DNA of 64,000 nucleotides from Bradyrhizobium genosp. L. Its GTDB lineage: Bacteria > Pseudomonadota > Alphaproteobacteria > Rhizobiales > Xanthobacteraceae. Of the stretch, positions 48,491-57,923 are shown piece by piece; within the stretch, counting starts at the first letter, position 1, and the number at the start of each line of letters is the position of its first letter. The DNA is taken from NCBI RefSeq assembly GCF_015624485.1, contig NZ_CP061378.1:2666001-2730000 (forward strand), read 5' to 3'. The translations under genes and the position numbers were made by a program. Under the pieces are notes generated by a model. That model searched no databases and was not told the DNA's origin. It saw only the letters and a program-made list of their open reading frames with translations.

Positions 48491-48724
48491 CTAGTCCTCG
48501 TCTTCCCCATTCAACGCGCGCAACATCGCGATGCGCGCGAACATCAGCCAGCCGCCGCCGCGTTCCGCCGCATTGATCAGGTGCTCGACCGCGACCTGCC
48601 AGCGCGTCTCGGCTTGCGCATCTTCGGGCAGTTTCATGATGTAGTCGGCCGCCTGTTGCAGCGTCACGAGCGCCCCGCCGCGGCCCAGCGCGATCGGCTC
48701 GTCGAAGGGCGTCGACCAGGGCAT
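48491..48724 (-). CDS. Conserved Bradyrhizobium small helical protein (paralogue of a prophage gene)
   Basis: 77 residues. PWSTPFDEPIALGRGGALVT, LQQAADYIMKLPEDAQAETR, WQVAVEHLINAAERGGGWLM, FARIAMLRALNGEDED. The core WQ-x-AVEHLI-x-AAER-x-x-GW and MLRA-x-N are shared with the prophage protein at 21143. Family uncharacterised. Converges with the pilin gene (3 bp apart). Confidence 0.75.
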   Translation of the reverse strand: MPWSTPFDEPIALGRGGALVTLQQAADYIMKLPEDAQAETRWQVAVEHLINAAERGGGWLMFARIAMLRALNGEDED

Positions 48725-48773
48725 CTCAGGCGCGGCGGATCTGGATCATCATGGTCCGCCGCGGGCTGCCCGC

Positions 48774-49748
48774 TCAGCCCGCCTTCTTGCGCGAAGCGGT
48801 GCCTTGCGCGCGGGCCGGCTTCTCGGCCTTCTTCGGCTCAGGCTTCGCGACTTCCTTGGGCTCGCGCTTGCCGCTGCCCGAGATCGGCAGCAGCATCTCA
48901 CGCTGGCCCTCGACGCGCTTCTTCGGTTTCTTGGCCTTTGCCTTGCCTTCGGCCTTGGCGGGCGCGGCCTGCTTCTCGTTGGCGAGGCTCTTCTTCAGCG
49001 CGTCCATCAGGTTGATGACGTTGCCGCTCGTCTTCGCCGCGGGCTTCTCGACTTTGATGCCGTTTCGCTTCTGATTGATCAGGTCGATCAGCGCCTGCTC
49101 GTAGCGGTCCTCGAACTCCTCGGGCTCGAACTCGGCCGACTTCTGCTCGACGATGTGCTTGGCGAGATCCAGCATGTCCTTGGTGATCTTCACGTCCTGG
49201 ATGTCGTCGAAATATTCCTTCTCGCTGCGCACCTCGTAGGGGTAGCGCAGCAGCGTGCCCATCAGCCCGTTGTCGAGCGGCTCGAGCGCGATGATGTGCT
49301 CGCGATTGGTCAGCACCACGCGGCCGATCGCGACCTTGTTCAGGCTGCGGATGGTCTCGCGGATCACCGCGAAGGCGTCATGGCCGACCTTGCCGTCGGG
49401 CACGAGATAATAGGGGCGGATCAGATAGCGGCTGTCGATCTCGGACCGCGGCACGAATTCGTCGATCTCGATGGTGCGGGTCGATTCCAGCGCGATATCG
49501 TCGAGCTCGTCCTTGGTGACCTCGATGTAGGTGTCGGTGTCGACCTTGTAGCCCTTCATGATGTCGTCGGACGACACTTCCTCGCCGGTCTCCGCATCGA
49601 CCTTGGCGTATTTGATGCGATGGCCGGTCTTGCGGTTGATCTGGTTGAAGGAGACCTTTTCGGTATCCGACGTCGCCGGGTAGAGGGCAACCGGGCAGGT
49701 CACGAGCGAAAGGCGCAAAAAGCCTTTCCAGTTGGCGCGGGGGGCCAT
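48774..49748 (-). CDS. ku: Ku protein for non-homologous end joining
   Basis: 324 residues. MAPRANWKGFLRLSLVTCPV, ALYPATSDTEKVSFNQINRK, TGHRIKYAKVDAETGEEV, YLVPDGKVGHDAFAVIRETI and LLRYPYEVRSEKEYFDDI are bacterial Ku core motifs (residues 1-255). The tail is lysine/alanine-rich and unstructured, as in rhizobial Ku. The homodimer binds DNA ends and recruits LigD; no ligD is in the window. Rhizobia often carry several ku genes. Confidence 0.95.
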   Translation of the reverse strand: MAPRANWKGFLRLSLVTCPVALYPATSDTEKVSFNQINRKTGHRIKYAKVDAETGEEVSSDDIMKGYKVDTDTYIEVTKDELDDIALESTRTIEIDEFVPRSEIDSRYLIRPYYLVPDGKVGHDAFAVIRETIRSLNKVAIGRVVLTNREHIIALEPLDNGLMGTLLRYPYEVRSEKEYFDDIQDVKITKDMLDLAKHIVEQKSAEFEPEEFEDRYEQALIDLINQKRNGIKVEKPAAKTSGNVINLMDALKKSLANEKQAAPAKAEGKAKAKKPKKRVEGQREMLLPISGSGKREPKEVAKPEPKKAEKPARAQGTASRKKAG

Positions 49749-49987
49749 GGGATACTCCGAGGACGCAACGACGGAACACTCAAGGATAACACGGGAAGGC
49801 GCATTTTAGACATTGCGCGCCTGCGAAATCTGGCAACGGCGTTAACCGTGGTTACCCGCTGCGTCGGTTTGTCGCCGTGACCAAGGCCTGCATTCGGGCT
49901 CGGAACATCGCTCGGCATCATGCGTTGGCTGTTCGAGGGGGCGGGCAATCGGCCCGGAATTACAGGCACTTACGCAGTGAGGTCCCC

Positions 49988-50140
49988 ATGGCAATGGAAC
50001 GACACGGTCAGATCATCGAAACCCCGACCGAAGCCCGCCAGGCCGAGCCGGGCCCTTCGGTCCTCGCGCTGCTTGCAGCCTCGACGGGGCTCGCGGTCCT
50101 GATCCTCGGCACCATCTGGTTTGTGTTTTTCAGGGTGTAG
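49988..50140 (+). CDS. Small conserved membrane protein
   Basis: 50 residues from ATG at 49988. ERHGQIIETPTEARQAEPGP, SVLALLAASTGLAVLILGTI, WFVFFRV: a cytosolic start and one membrane helix. The form is frequent in Bradyrhizobium; function unknown. The gap 49749-49987 shows no other gene. Confidence 0.65.
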   Translation: MAMERHGQIIETPTEARQAEPGPSVLALLAASTGLAVLILGTIWFVFFRV

Positions 50141-50166
50141 CGGTTGGCGCGCGCTTTTCGGGGACA

Positions 50167-51261
50167 CTATTCGCGCGGCCGGGCGGCGAGGGGATCGGCA
50201 AGTCCCAGCCGCCTGGCCTCGTAGCCGGAGGTCCGGATCGACTGCCACCACGGCCTGTTGGCGAGATACCAGCGGACGGTCTTGTCGAGCCCGCTGTCGA
50301 AATTCTCTTGTGCGGCCCAGCCGAGCTCGCGCTCGAGCTTCGAGGCATCGATCGCGTAGCGGCGGTCATGGCCGGGGCGATCGGTCACGAACGAGATCAG
50401 CTGGCTGCGGTCGCCGTGATCTGACGGTTGCAGGCGGTCGAGCAGCGTGCAGAGATCCTTGACCACGTCGAGATTGGTTCGCTCGTTGCGGCCGCCGACA
50501 TTATAGGTCTCGCCGACGCGCCCGTGTTCGAGGATCGTGTGCAGCGCGCGGGCATGATCCTCGACGTAGAGCCAGTCCCTGACATTGCCGCCGTCGCCAT
50601 AGACCGGGAGCTGTTCCTCGGCGAGCGCCTTGATGATCATGTGGGGGATCAGCTTCTCGGGAAACTGATAGGGTCCGTAATTGTTCGAACAGTTCGAGAC
50701 CAGGCACGGCAATTCGTAGGTTTCGCACCAGGCGCGGACCAGATGGTCGGATGCGGCCTTGCTGGCGGAATAGGGCGAGTTCGGCGCGTAGGGGCTTGCT
50801 TCCGTGAACGCGCCGCCGGGACCGAGCGAGCCGAACACCTCATCGGTGGAGACATGCAGCAGGCGGAAGGCACTGCGCGCCGACGGCGTTAACGTCCGGA
50901 AGTGGCGCAGCGCCTCCTGCAACAGCGTGAAGGTGCCGGTGATGTTGGTCCTGATGAACTCCTGCGGACCGTCGATCGAGCGGTCGACGTGGCTTTCGGC
51001 CGCAAGATGGATCACGCCGCGCGGCTGATACCTTGCAAACAGCGCGCGCAGCGCTTCGCCATCGCAGATGTCCGTTTTTGCCAGCGCATAGCGCGCGGAG
51101 TGTGCCACGGCCTGGGGGATCGAATCCAGGCTCGATGCGTAGGTCAGCTTGTCGATGTTGACGATCGCAACGCTGGTCGCGTCGAACAGGTGTCTGATCA
51201 CAGCGGAACCGATGAAACCGGCGCCGCCTGTTACGAAGATCGTTGATCGGCTCTCACTCAT
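50167..51261 (-). CDS. rfbB: dTDP-glucose 4,6-dehydratase
   Basis: 364 residues. [20 protein letters not shown] binds [12 protein letters not shown] has the catalytic Thr-Asp-Glu, and YSASKAASD supplies the Tyr-x-x-x-Lys pair. It turns dTDP-glucose into dTDP-4-keto-6-deoxyglucose, the second step to dTDP-rhamnose and related sugars of surface polysaccharide. It is 5 bp downstream of rfbA in the same transcript. rfbC and rfbD are not in the window. Confidence 0.95.
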   Translation of the reverse strand: MSESRSTIFVTGGAGFIGSAVIRHLFDATSVAIVNIDKLTYASSLDSIPQAVAHSARYALAKTDICDGEALRALFARYQPRGVIHLAAESHVDRSIDGPQEFIRTNITGTFTLLQEALRHFRTLTPSARSAFRLLHVSTDEVFGSLGPGGAFTEASPYAPNSPYSASKAASDHLVRAWCETYELPCLVSNCSNNYGPYQFPEKLIPHMIIKALAEEQLPVYGDGGNVRDWLYVEDHARALHTILEHGRVGETYNVGGRNERTNLDVVKDLCTLLDRLQPSDHGDRSQLISFVTDRPGHDRRYAIDASKLERELGWAAQENFDSGLDKTVRWYLANRPWWQSIRTSGYEARRLGLADPLAARPRE

Positions 51262-51266
51262 CGTGG

Positions 51267-52151
51267 CTAGCGCTGCGACTTCGCAAAACTGTGATAGACC
51301 GAGAGCAGATATTCGCCATAGCTGCTCCGCGCCGAGCGCTGCGCCAGCGCGTGGAATTGGTCGAGCGTGATGTTTCCCATCCGCAGCGCGATCTCCTCGA
51401 TGCAGGCGATCCGCAGGCCTTGCCGCTGTTCCAGGATCTGGACGAAATGGCTGGCCTCGACCAGTGACGAATGCGTTCCGGTGTCGAGCCAGGCGAAGCC
51501 GCGGTGGAACATCTCGACAAAGAGCTCGCCGCGTTCGAGATAGACGCGGTTGATATCGGTGATCTCGATCTCGCCCCGCGTCGACGGCTTGATCGACGCC
51601 GCGATGTCGAGGACCGCGTTGTCGTAGAAATAGAGCCCGGTCACCGCGACGTCGGATTTCGGATGCGCCGGCTTCTCCTCGATCGAGACTGGCCGCCCTT
51701 GCGCATTGAGCTCGACCACGCCGTAACTTTGTGGTGAGGACACCGTGTAGCCGAAGATCGTCGCGCCGCTCGGCCGGCTGCCGGCCCGCTTCAATTTGTC
51801 GCCAAGACCGTGACCGTAAAAGATGTTGTCGCCGAGCATCAGCGCGACATTGTCGTGGCCTACGAAGTCGCGCCCGACGATGAAGGCATCGGCCAGGCCG
51901 CGCGGCGTATCCTGTGCGGCGTAGGAGATCTTGAGTCCGATCTCGCTACCTTCGCCGAGCAGCCTCCGGAACAGGTGCTGATCGTCAGGCGTCGTGATGA
52001 TCAGGATATCCTTGATGCCCGCGAGCATCAGCGTCGACAGCGGATAATAGATCATCGGCTTGTCGAATACCGGCAACAATTGCTTGGAGACGACCGTCGT
52101 CACGGGATAGAGCCGGGTCCCGGTCCCGCCCGCAAGAATGATCCCCTTCAT
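51267..52151 (-). CDS. rfbA: Glucose-1-phosphate thymidylyltransferase
   Basis: 294 residues from ATG at 52151. [40 protein letters not shown] (nucleotide loop and Lys), [32 protein letters not shown] and [20 protein letters not shown] mark RmlA/RfbA. It makes dTDP-glucose from dTTP and glucose-1-phosphate. Followed by rfbB. Confidence 0.95.
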   Translation of the reverse strand: MKGIILAGGTGTRLYPVTTVVSKQLLPVFDKPMIYYPLSTLMLAGIKDILIITTPDDQHLFRRLLGEGSEIGLKISYAAQDTPRGLADAFIVGRDFVGHDNVALMLGDNIFYGHGLGDKLKRAGSRPSGATIFGYTVSSPQSYGVVELNAQGRPVSIEEKPAHPKSDVAVTGLYFYDNAVLDIAASIKPSTRGEIEITDINRVYLERGELFVEMFHRGFAWLDTGTHSSLVEASHFVQILEQRQGLRIACIEEIALRMGNITLDQFHALAQRSARSSYGEYLLSVYHSFAKSQR

Positions 52152-52604
52152 CGCGCCTCGCCCGCAGGAATTGATTGCCCGGTCAACCTCTAGCACAGAT
52201 TTGACCGCCGGTAGGGCGCCGCAGCACGCCCCTTGACGCCCCTTGGGTCGGAATTACCCCGTCTCGGCATGGGCTTGCACGTCGCAGCGAGAGCCCGGCG
52301 CGCTTCGCGGGCGCGTTTGAGACGACCGCGCAGCGGCACATCGCGATTCTCATTCAGCGCACGCCGGGAAAACTGTTGCGCGTAAGCATCCTGAAGTGTG
52401 GACGCGCTCACATTTGTTGGAAATGATCGCTGCTATGTTGCCGCGGAATTCAGCTCCCACCTCGCCGGTAACCACAATCAGTTAGGTTAAATTGCAGATC
52501 TCGTTGTGCGCGTTGCTTCACGTCGCTAGAACGGACTTTGATTTCAGGAGTCCGATCGGCGATTTGATGACCGGGCGGCTCGGACGGCTTGGACCATTTG
52601 CGTC
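52152..52604. other. Intergenic region upstream of rfbA
   Basis: About 450 bp without a gene I can support. A minus-strand frame of 73 residues (52190-52411) is arginine/alanine-rich and looks like chance. The AT-richer half near 52430-52560 probably holds promoters for rfbA and the small membrane-protein gene. Confidence 0.4.
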
Positions 52605-52814
52605 ATGAGATTATTGAATTTGATTGATAGGAAGTCCGAATCGTTGTCGAGCCTCGATATGTCCTCCCAGCCCGAGAAGATGTCGCTGTTGCTGCGCTTC
52701 AAGGAAAGGAGCCTTTCCGGAGCGTTCGTCGCACTGACGGTGCTGGCGATGGTGGGGTGGATCTATCTTCTGAGCTCGATGTTCGTGAAATTCGTTCTGT
52801 GGTTTTTTTCATAA
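52605..52814 (+). CDS. Small membrane protein
   Basis: 69 residues. A charged, serine-rich N-terminus (RKSESLSSLDMSSQPEKMSL) precedes one helix (FVALTVLAMVGWIYLLSSMF, VKFVLWFFS) at the extreme C-terminus. No family recognised; the internal ATG at residue 26 could be the true start. Confidence 0.5.
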   Translation: MRLLNLIDRKSESLSSLDMSSQPEKMSLLLRFKERSLSGAFVALTVLAMVGWIYLLSSMFVKFVLWFFS

Positions 52815-52984
52815 GACGTATTTGATTTCATCAGACGCATCTGACCGCTGCTGGTCACAATCGCATCGTTCGTTTGCACAAAATTTTCAATCGATGACCA
52901 ATCTTTCGGCGCGCTGAACCATCATGTGGTCACAACTTCGCACTCTAAATTCGGCAAGAATAATTGCCGAACAGGGACACTGCG

Positions 52985-53179
52985 ATGGCCATGGCTCTCT
53001 CGATTCTCGCAGCGATGTTTGCTGCGGGATACTTCGCCGGATATGCAACGCGCGCCTGGCGGTCGCAACGGCGCCGCGCGCATTACCTGGCGAGCTGGCC
53101 GTATCAAGCGACGCCGTCGGGCGGCGTGGCGGCAAAATCCCCGACCAGCATGTTCGGCCATCCGCGTCGGGCGTTCTAG
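52985..53179 (+). CDS. Small membrane protein (MAMALSILAA type)
   Basis: 64 residues from ATG at 52985 with AGGGA 8 bases upstream. AMALSILAAMFAAGYFAGYA, TRAWRSQRRRAHY: one membrane helix and a basic cytosolic tail. Repeated in rhizobial genomes; function unknown. Confidence 0.6.
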   Translation: MAMALSILAAMFAAGYFAGYATRAWRSQRRRAHYLASWPYQATPSGGVAAKSPTSMFGHPRRAF

Positions 53180-53388
53180 AGCGCAGGCCGTCTCGAGCGA
53201 AGACGCCGCGTGTCGCCCCTCTTGGTTCACTGGCATGACATTGGCAGGGCGGAGACGTCCGGTGGCGTTGCCGCGTGATCTTGCGGAACGCGATCGAAGA
53301 GCTAGATTACCAGTTTGTGGCGCTCACGGCATCGGCGGCGCCTCGATGTTCGGACCGGGCCCGCGGATCGCGCGAGAGTTGTCACAGC

Positions 53389-53664
53389 ATGAATGATCCG
53401 ACCAATAACCCGCCCAGGCGCTACGTCATGGACGGCTATGGACGCCGCGTGCTTGTCGGGCTGACCGTCGAGGAGACGTCAGAATTCGAGCGGCTGGAGG
53501 CAAGCCTCGCGCTGTTTCATGGCGAAGGCGCCGGTGGCGATCTGCCGGTGTCGGGCCCGGAACGACGCTGGCTCGAGCTTTATGGCAAGCACGACATGGC
53601 CTGGCTCAGATGGGTGGCCGATCGCCGCGCTGGCGGGGGCAGGAATTTACCGGTCTTTAACTAA
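53389..53664 (+). CDS. Small hypothetical protein
   Basis: 91 residues from ATG at 53389. RRYVMDGYGRRVLVGLTVEE, TSEFERLEASLALFHGEG, ERRWLELYGKHDMAWLRWVA: mixed strand-helix, no signal peptide. A pattern (VGLTxEETxEFExLE ... RWxELYxKHExAW) known from other rhizobial proteins of unknown role. Confidence 0.65.
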   Translation: MNDPTNNPPRRYVMDGYGRRVLVGLTVEETSEFERLEASLALFHGEGAGGDLPVSGPERRWLELYGKHDMAWLRWVADRRAGGGRNLPVFN

Positions 53665-53719
53665 GCCCGGGCGACGCTGAGACGCGCCGCCTGACCAGGC
53701 CCGGATCGGATTCGCCAAC

Positions 53720-54121
53720 ATGTTTCAGCTGTTTTTGCAGTCCCGTGCGCAAAATCTCGTCAGATCGCGGCTTGGCGGCGAGGGGTTCAAGGCGCGCTCC
53801 GCGGAACGCGACGCCGAGACCGACCGCAACAGGATCGCCTCGATCGTGACCGCCATCGACACCGCCCTGCAGGCGGCCGAGAGCGAGCAGGCCGGCCTCA
53901 GCGGCCGGGTCGAGGACGTGCTGGCCCGCGCCGCCGTCACCCTGGGCAACGGCACCGACGAATATCTCGAGCGCGAAGCCCTCGACAATTACCACCAGGA
54001 CCTGTTCGACAAGGAGATTTCGAACGGCCAGCGCCGCCTCAAGGAGCTGGCGACCGAAATCTCCCACTTCAAGTTCATGAAAGCCGCGGTTCTGAGCCGG
54101 TTTCCGGATTTCAAGCCTTGA
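53720..54121 (+). CDS. Conserved helical hypothetical protein
   Basis: 133 residues. RNRIASIVTAIDTALQAAES, EQAGLSGRVEDVLARAAVTL, GNGTDEYLEREALDNYHQDL, FDKEISNGQRRLKELATEIS form long amphipathic helices. Recurrent in Bradyrhizobium; function unknown. The 138 bp that follow contain no gene. Confidence 0.65.
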   Translation: MFQLFLQSRAQNLVRSRLGGEGFKARSAERDAETDRNRIASIVTAIDTALQAAESEQAGLSGRVEDVLARAAVTLGNGTDEYLEREALDNYHQDLFDKEISNGQRRLKELATEISHFKFMKAAVLSRFPDFKP

Positions 54122-54259
54122 ACCGGCTGCAAGGGCCGATTACCAGACAAGCATCTTGATATGCAGGGGCCGCCGGCCGCGGCCCGGTGCGCTTTTGGCG
54201 GTCGTCATTTACTTTTGCGGCCCATTTTTTGAGCCTGAGGGCTGGGGGCAGGCAGGCAC

Positions 54260-55279
54260 ATGGCGCTACAGGGCAATCTGCTGGTCACCGGCTGCGCCGG
54301 CTTCATCGGCTATCATCTGGCCGACCATTTGCTCCGGTCAGGGCAGCCGGTCATCGGCATCGATAATCTCAACGACTATTACGATCCCGCGCTGAAGCGC
54401 GCACGGCTCGATCGCCTGACTCAGAGCTCCGGCTTCACCTTTCACCAGGTCGACCTCGCCGATCGGGCGGCGATGCGAGAGCTGTTCGAGCGCGACCGGT
54501 TCGAAATCGTGGTGCATCTCGCCGCCCAGGCCGGCGTGCGCTATTCGCTGCAGAATCCGCACGCCTATGCAGATTCCAATCTGGAAGGCTTCTTGAACGT
54601 GCTCGAAGGCTGCCGGCACACCGCGTGTCGGCACCTGCTGTTCGCCTCGTCGTCCTCGGTCTACGGCGCCAACACCAGGCTGCCGTTCTCGGTGCACGAC
54701 AATGTCGATCACCCGATCAGCCTCTATGCGGCGACCAAGAAGGCCAATGAGCTGCTGGCCCATTCCTACAGCCACCTCTATCGCCTGCCGACGACGGGCC
54801 TGCGCTTCTTCACCGTGTATGGGCCGTGGTACCGGCCGGACATGGCGCTCTATCTGTTCGCCGACGCCATCACCAGCGGGCGGCCGATCAACCTGTTCAA
54901 CAACGGCAACATGCGGCGCGACTTCACCTATGTCGACGACGTCACCGAAGCGATGGTGCGGCTGATCGGCCACGCGCCGGCGGGCAATCCGGACTGGTCC
55001 GGCGATCATCCGGATCCGGGTTCGAGCAAGGCGCCCTGGCGCATCTACAATATCGGCAACAACAGGCCGGAAGAGCTGATGCATGTAGTGGCACTGCTCG
55101 AGCAGGGGCTGGGCAAGCAGGCCGCGAAGAACTTGATGCCGATGCAGCCGGGCGACGTGCTGGAGACGTTCGCCGACACCAGCGACCTTGCGCGCGAGAT
55201 CGGGTTTCGGCCGCAGACCAGGATCGAGGACGGCGTGGCCAAATTCGTGGCGTGGTATCGGGCCTATCATCGGGTCTAA
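54260..55279 (+). CDS. NAD-dependent epimerase, UDP-glucuronate 4-epimerase-like
   Basis: 339 residues, extended SDR. NLLVTGCAGFIGYHLADHLL binds NAD; GIDNLNDYYDPALKRARLDR, FASSSSVYGAN and YAATKKANELLAHSYSHLY (Tyr-x-x-x-Lys) follow. The GIDNLNDYYDPALK-x-x-RL block is typical of UDP-glucuronate 4-epimerases (LpsL/CapI type) that make UDP-galacturonate for lipopolysaccharide or capsule. It fits with the nearby dTDP-sugar genes. Confidence 0.88.
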   Translation: MALQGNLLVTGCAGFIGYHLADHLLRSGQPVIGIDNLNDYYDPALKRARLDRLTQSSGFTFHQVDLADRAAMRELFERDRFEIVVHLAAQAGVRYSLQNPHAYADSNLEGFLNVLEGCRHTACRHLLFASSSSVYGANTRLPFSVHDNVDHPISLYAATKKANELLAHSYSHLYRLPTTGLRFFTVYGPWYRPDMALYLFADAITSGRPINLFNNGNMRRDFTYVDDVTEAMVRLIGHAPAGNPDWSGDHPDPGSSKAPWRIYNIGNNRPEELMHVVALLEQGLGKQAAKNLMPMQPGDVLETFADTSDLAREIGFRPQTRIEDGVAKFVAWYRAYHRV

Positions 55280-55347
55280 AGCGAAACCTGCCGGATCCGC
55301 CGCCGAGAGGCCGGAACCATCCCCGGCAGAGCGCGTTACCCCTGACC

Positions 55348-55548
55348 ATGCGGATATTCCTTATCATCATGGGCTGCTGGGTTCTCGGCAGCTTTGGCAT
55401 CGGCGCCCTGATGGTGTGGCGGCGAATTCCGCCGTCCGAATATCGGCGCCGGTTTCGCAACATACGTCTTCACGCCGTTCCGGTTCGCGTGTCGCATCTG
55501 CGCGTGGTCGGCCGCACGGCGACCCTGCCGCGAACCGACCGGTCCTGA
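55348..55548 (+). CDS. Small membrane protein
   Basis: 66 residues from ATG at 55348. RIFLIIMGCWVLGSFGIGAL, MVWRRIPPSEYRRRFRNIRL: one helix and a strongly basic tail. No family recognised; separated by 68 bp from the epimerase gene. Confidence 0.5.
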   Translation: MRIFLIIMGCWVLGSFGIGALMVWRRIPPSEYRRRFRNIRLHAVPVRVSHLRVVGRTATLPRTDRS

Positions 55549-55685
55549 TCGCGCGCGACGGCGTAAGCCCACTCACATTGCTCACATGTCGCATTGCTCA
55601 CATGGCGTTCGGACGCTTGGCGTCCGGATGATTTTTGCTATGGTCCGCCGATCGAATGCGGTTTCGCGATTGAGGAGCAGGCGAC

Positions 55686-55970
55686 GTGTCCGTCAGAAAC
55701 ATTCAGGCAACGATGGGAATTGCGTTTGGGTTGGCGCTGGCCGCGCCGGCGTCGGCATGGGCTATTACGGCGGAAGTGGCGCGCGCCTGCGACGCTGCGG
55801 TGTCGAAGGCCTTCCCGCCGAAGCAGATCGGCAACCCCGCGGCCGGCAGCGCAAAGGGCTCCGCCAAGGAACAGCGCGAATACTTCAAGAAGTGCGTCGA
55901 CAACAACGGCAAGGTGGACGATCCGCCGGCGGCGGACAGCAAGCCTGCGGACGCCAAGCCAAGCAAATGA
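55686..55970 (+). CDS. Small exported protein, unknown
   Basis: 94 residues from GTG with AGGAG upstream. Signal peptide IQATMGIAFGLALAAPASAW-A, then EVARACDAAVSKAFPPKQIG, NPAAGSAKGSAKEQREYFKK, CVDNNGKVDDPPAADSKPAD. Two cysteines in the mature part could pair. Recurrent short periplasmic type in Bradyrhizobium. Confidence 0.65.
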   Translation: MSVRNIQATMGIAFGLALAAPASAWAITAEVARACDAAVSKAFPPKQIGNPAAGSAKGSAKEQREYFKKCVDNNGKVDDPPAADSKPADAKPSK

Positions 55971-55978
55971 CGCTTTGC

Positions 55979-57109
55979 TCATCGCCCTTTGGGCGGCGGG
56001 CACGGCGAGTAGAACGCGCCGTTGGTGGCGTTGAAGCGCTCGACGCATTGATCGGGATCGGTGACCTGGCCGGCCACCGTGAAGTCGTAGCCAATACCCC
56101 TGACCACGACGACGTAGCGCCCCGGCGTCAGCGCGAAGCCGTCCTGCTCGGCTTGCAGCAGCACCATCCGCGGCTGATCCTCGACCGGTCCGACCTTGTA
56201 GGCGAACGACATGCTCCTGATCACCCAAGAGTCGCCTGCATTGACCATCGCCGCTTTGCCCGAAGCGTCGATGCCCATCGCGCGCGACACTCTGGCGACG
56301 ACGCGGACCTCGGCCGTGCTGGAATCGAGGGCGCCATCGGGCCTGAACACGATGAACTTGACGTCGCCATTGCTCACCGTGGTCGCACTCGGCGTATTTA
56401 TGGCGGCCGAAATTGCGACACGGCGGTCCGGCACCTTGCCGGGCACCGGCTTCAGCTCCTGCAACTCGCCATCGGACAGCGCGTAGACGCCGAAGGTGAC
56501 CGGTAACGGCATCGAGGGTTGCGCGGGTTGCGGCGCCGGCTGAGGCTCGGCGGCCTGGCGCTCGGGCGGCGGGGCTGCCGGAGCCTGAGTGGATTGCGCG
56601 ACGGGTGGTGAGCGCTGTGACAGCGCGGCGAACTGTGTTCTGATGCGTGGCCAAAAGACTGCGGCGGCGCCGATGATTGCAACCAGCAGGAGCACGGCGG
56701 CCAATCGCATGACGACTGTGAGGGCTCCGCTGCGTTTCGCCCGGTCGGCCGGCGTGCCGGCCCGGCCGATCTCCGCTTCGATCTTGCGCAGCAGGGATGC
56801 GCGATTGCCCGGCTCGGACGTCGCGGCCGGCGGGAGAGCGGGCGGCGCAGCCGCGGCTTCCTGCGCCAACGTTTCCTCGACCGCCTCGACGGCGCGATCG
56901 AAGGCGCCCAGGATCTCGCGCGCGCGGCCGGCGTCGTCATGGGTGAATTGCTCGAGCAGCTTGATCCGTGCCAGCTCGTAGACCATCTCCCGCATCTGCG
57001 CCGGGTTGCGCGAGATCGACTGGACCCGGCCCGCCAGAATGCGCACGAACCCGGCCGCCATGGCTTCGGTTGCCGCGTCCGCATCAGCCGTCTTGCTGGT
57101 CTCGCTCAT
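55979..57109 (-). CDS. Single-span membrane protein, unknown
   Basis: 376 residues. The N-terminal 125 residues are helical and cytosolic (AGFVRILAGRVQSISRNPAQ, MREMVYELARIKLLEQFTHD); one helix near 131-153 (VVMRLAAVLLLVAIIGAAAV); a proline-alanine linker; then a beta-rich periplasmic domain (FGVYALSDGELQELKPVPGK, VPDRRVAISAAINTP, FIVFRPDGALDSS). Architecture recalls sensor or anti-sigma-like proteins but no known domain is seen. Confidence 0.65.
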   Translation of the reverse strand: MSETSKTADADAATEAMAAGFVRILAGRVQSISRNPAQMREMVYELARIKLLEQFTHDDAGRAREILGAFDRAVEAVEETLAQEAAAAPPALPPAATSEPGNRASLLRKIEAEIGRAGTPADRAKRSGALTVVMRLAAVLLLVAIIGAAAVFWPRIRTQFAALSQRSPPVAQSTQAPAAPPPERQAAEPQPAPQPAQPSMPLPVTFGVYALSDGELQELKPVPGKVPDRRVAISAAINTPSATTVSNGDVKFIVFRPDGALDSSTAEVRVVARVSRAMGIDASGKAAMVNAGDSWVIRSMSFAYKVGPVEDQPRMVLLQAEQDGFALTPGRYVVVVRGIGYDFTVAGQVTDPDQCVERFNATNGAFYSPCPPPKGR

Positions 57110-57269
57110 CGGAGCCGATCACCTAACCCGGAAAGCGCTGCTTCGCCAGAAATTTGCACGCGTTACAGGGACATACCGACGCAGCATCCTCGGGAAGCTA
57201 CGGCAACGGGCTTGCTTTTGCGGAAAAACCTGCAACATTCCGGCGAAATTTCTTAAGGGGTGTCCGACC

Positions 57270-57500
57270 ATGCGCGGCCTCGTCACGGCTCTCTTCGTTT
57301 CGGCGTTCCTCATGCAGCCCGCGCTGGCGCAGGGCATCAAGGATCCGGCCAACTTTCCGGTGACCCAGAGCACCAAGAAGACGACGACCCAAACCACGCA
57401 GACCGCGTCGCGGCCGACGGCGATCCGGAACCTGTCCGGGACCGGCGTCACCGCTCAGGGCGTTTGGAAAGACGGCAAGCTGACCGCCGTGCCGCGCTAG
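57270..57500 (+). CDS. Small exported protein with AQGIKDP motif
   Basis: 76 residues from ATG at 57270. Signal peptide GLVTALFVSAFLMQPALA, mature QGIKDPANFPVTQSTKK, a threonine-rich stretch and NLSGTGVTAQGVWKDGKLTA. The first mature residues QGxxDP recur in the protein at 57637, so the two may be related. A tandem repeat begins directly after its stop. Function unknown. Confidence 0.6.
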   Translation: MRGLVTALFVSAFLMQPALAQGIKDPANFPVTQSTKKTTTQTTQTASRPTAIRNLSGTGVTAQGVWKDGKLTAVPR

Positions 57501-57600
57501 CACGCGATCGGATCGCTCACGCGCGATGGGGATCGCTGAAGCGCGATGGGGATCGCTGACGCGCGACGGGGATCGCGAGCCCGCGATCGGGAACAGCGGC
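57501..57600. repeat. 20-bp tandem repeat, five decaying units
   Basis: Units begin at 57501, 57521, 57541, 57561 and 57581 with an exact 20-bp period. The central units read GCGCGATGGGGATCGCTGAC with few changes; the outer ones are degenerate. Each unit contains a dyad GCGAT-GGGG-ATCGC or a close form. The array fills the gap between two small exported-protein genes. Confidence 0.8.
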
Positions 57601-57636
57601 GCGGCGTTCGGCGTTGGTGCGCGAGAGGGTTTTGCG

Positions 57637-57891
57637 ATGAAGCGCTTTGCTGCGATATATCTGGCTCTGACCGTGATTGCACTGACGATCCCTGCCGGCG
57701 CCCGGGCGCAAGGGGTCAATGATCCCTCGACACCGAACCACAACGTGATCATCGTCAATCCGTCGCAGCCGGCACGGCCCAATGCGACCCGCAATATTCC
57801 GACCGGGATCCAGGCACCTCCCGTCGTTCGCGGCCGCGCCCGGGTCTATCACGGCCCCCGCACGCGGGGCAGCGGCACGGGCCGGCGGTAA
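57637..57891 (+). CDS. Small exported protein with AQGVNDP motif
   Basis: 84 residues from ATG at 57637. Signal peptide RFAAIYLALTVIALTIPAGA-RA, mature QGVNDPSTPNHNVIIVNPSQ, then a proline/arginine-rich tail. Shares QG-x-x-DP at the mature start with the gene at 57270. Function unknown. Confidence 0.6.
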   Translation: MKRFAAIYLALTVIALTIPAGARAQGVNDPSTPNHNVIIVNPSQPARPNATRNIPTGIQAPPVVRGRARVYHGPRTRGSGTGRR

Positions 57892-57923
57892 CGCCGTCTG
57901 GGACAGGTTCGATCCAGGGCGCC

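Noticed and set aside
52190..52411. 73-residue minus-strand frame upstream of rfbA
   Set aside because: Arg/Ala/Pro-rich, no ribosome site seen and no family; reads like chance coding in GC-rich DNA.
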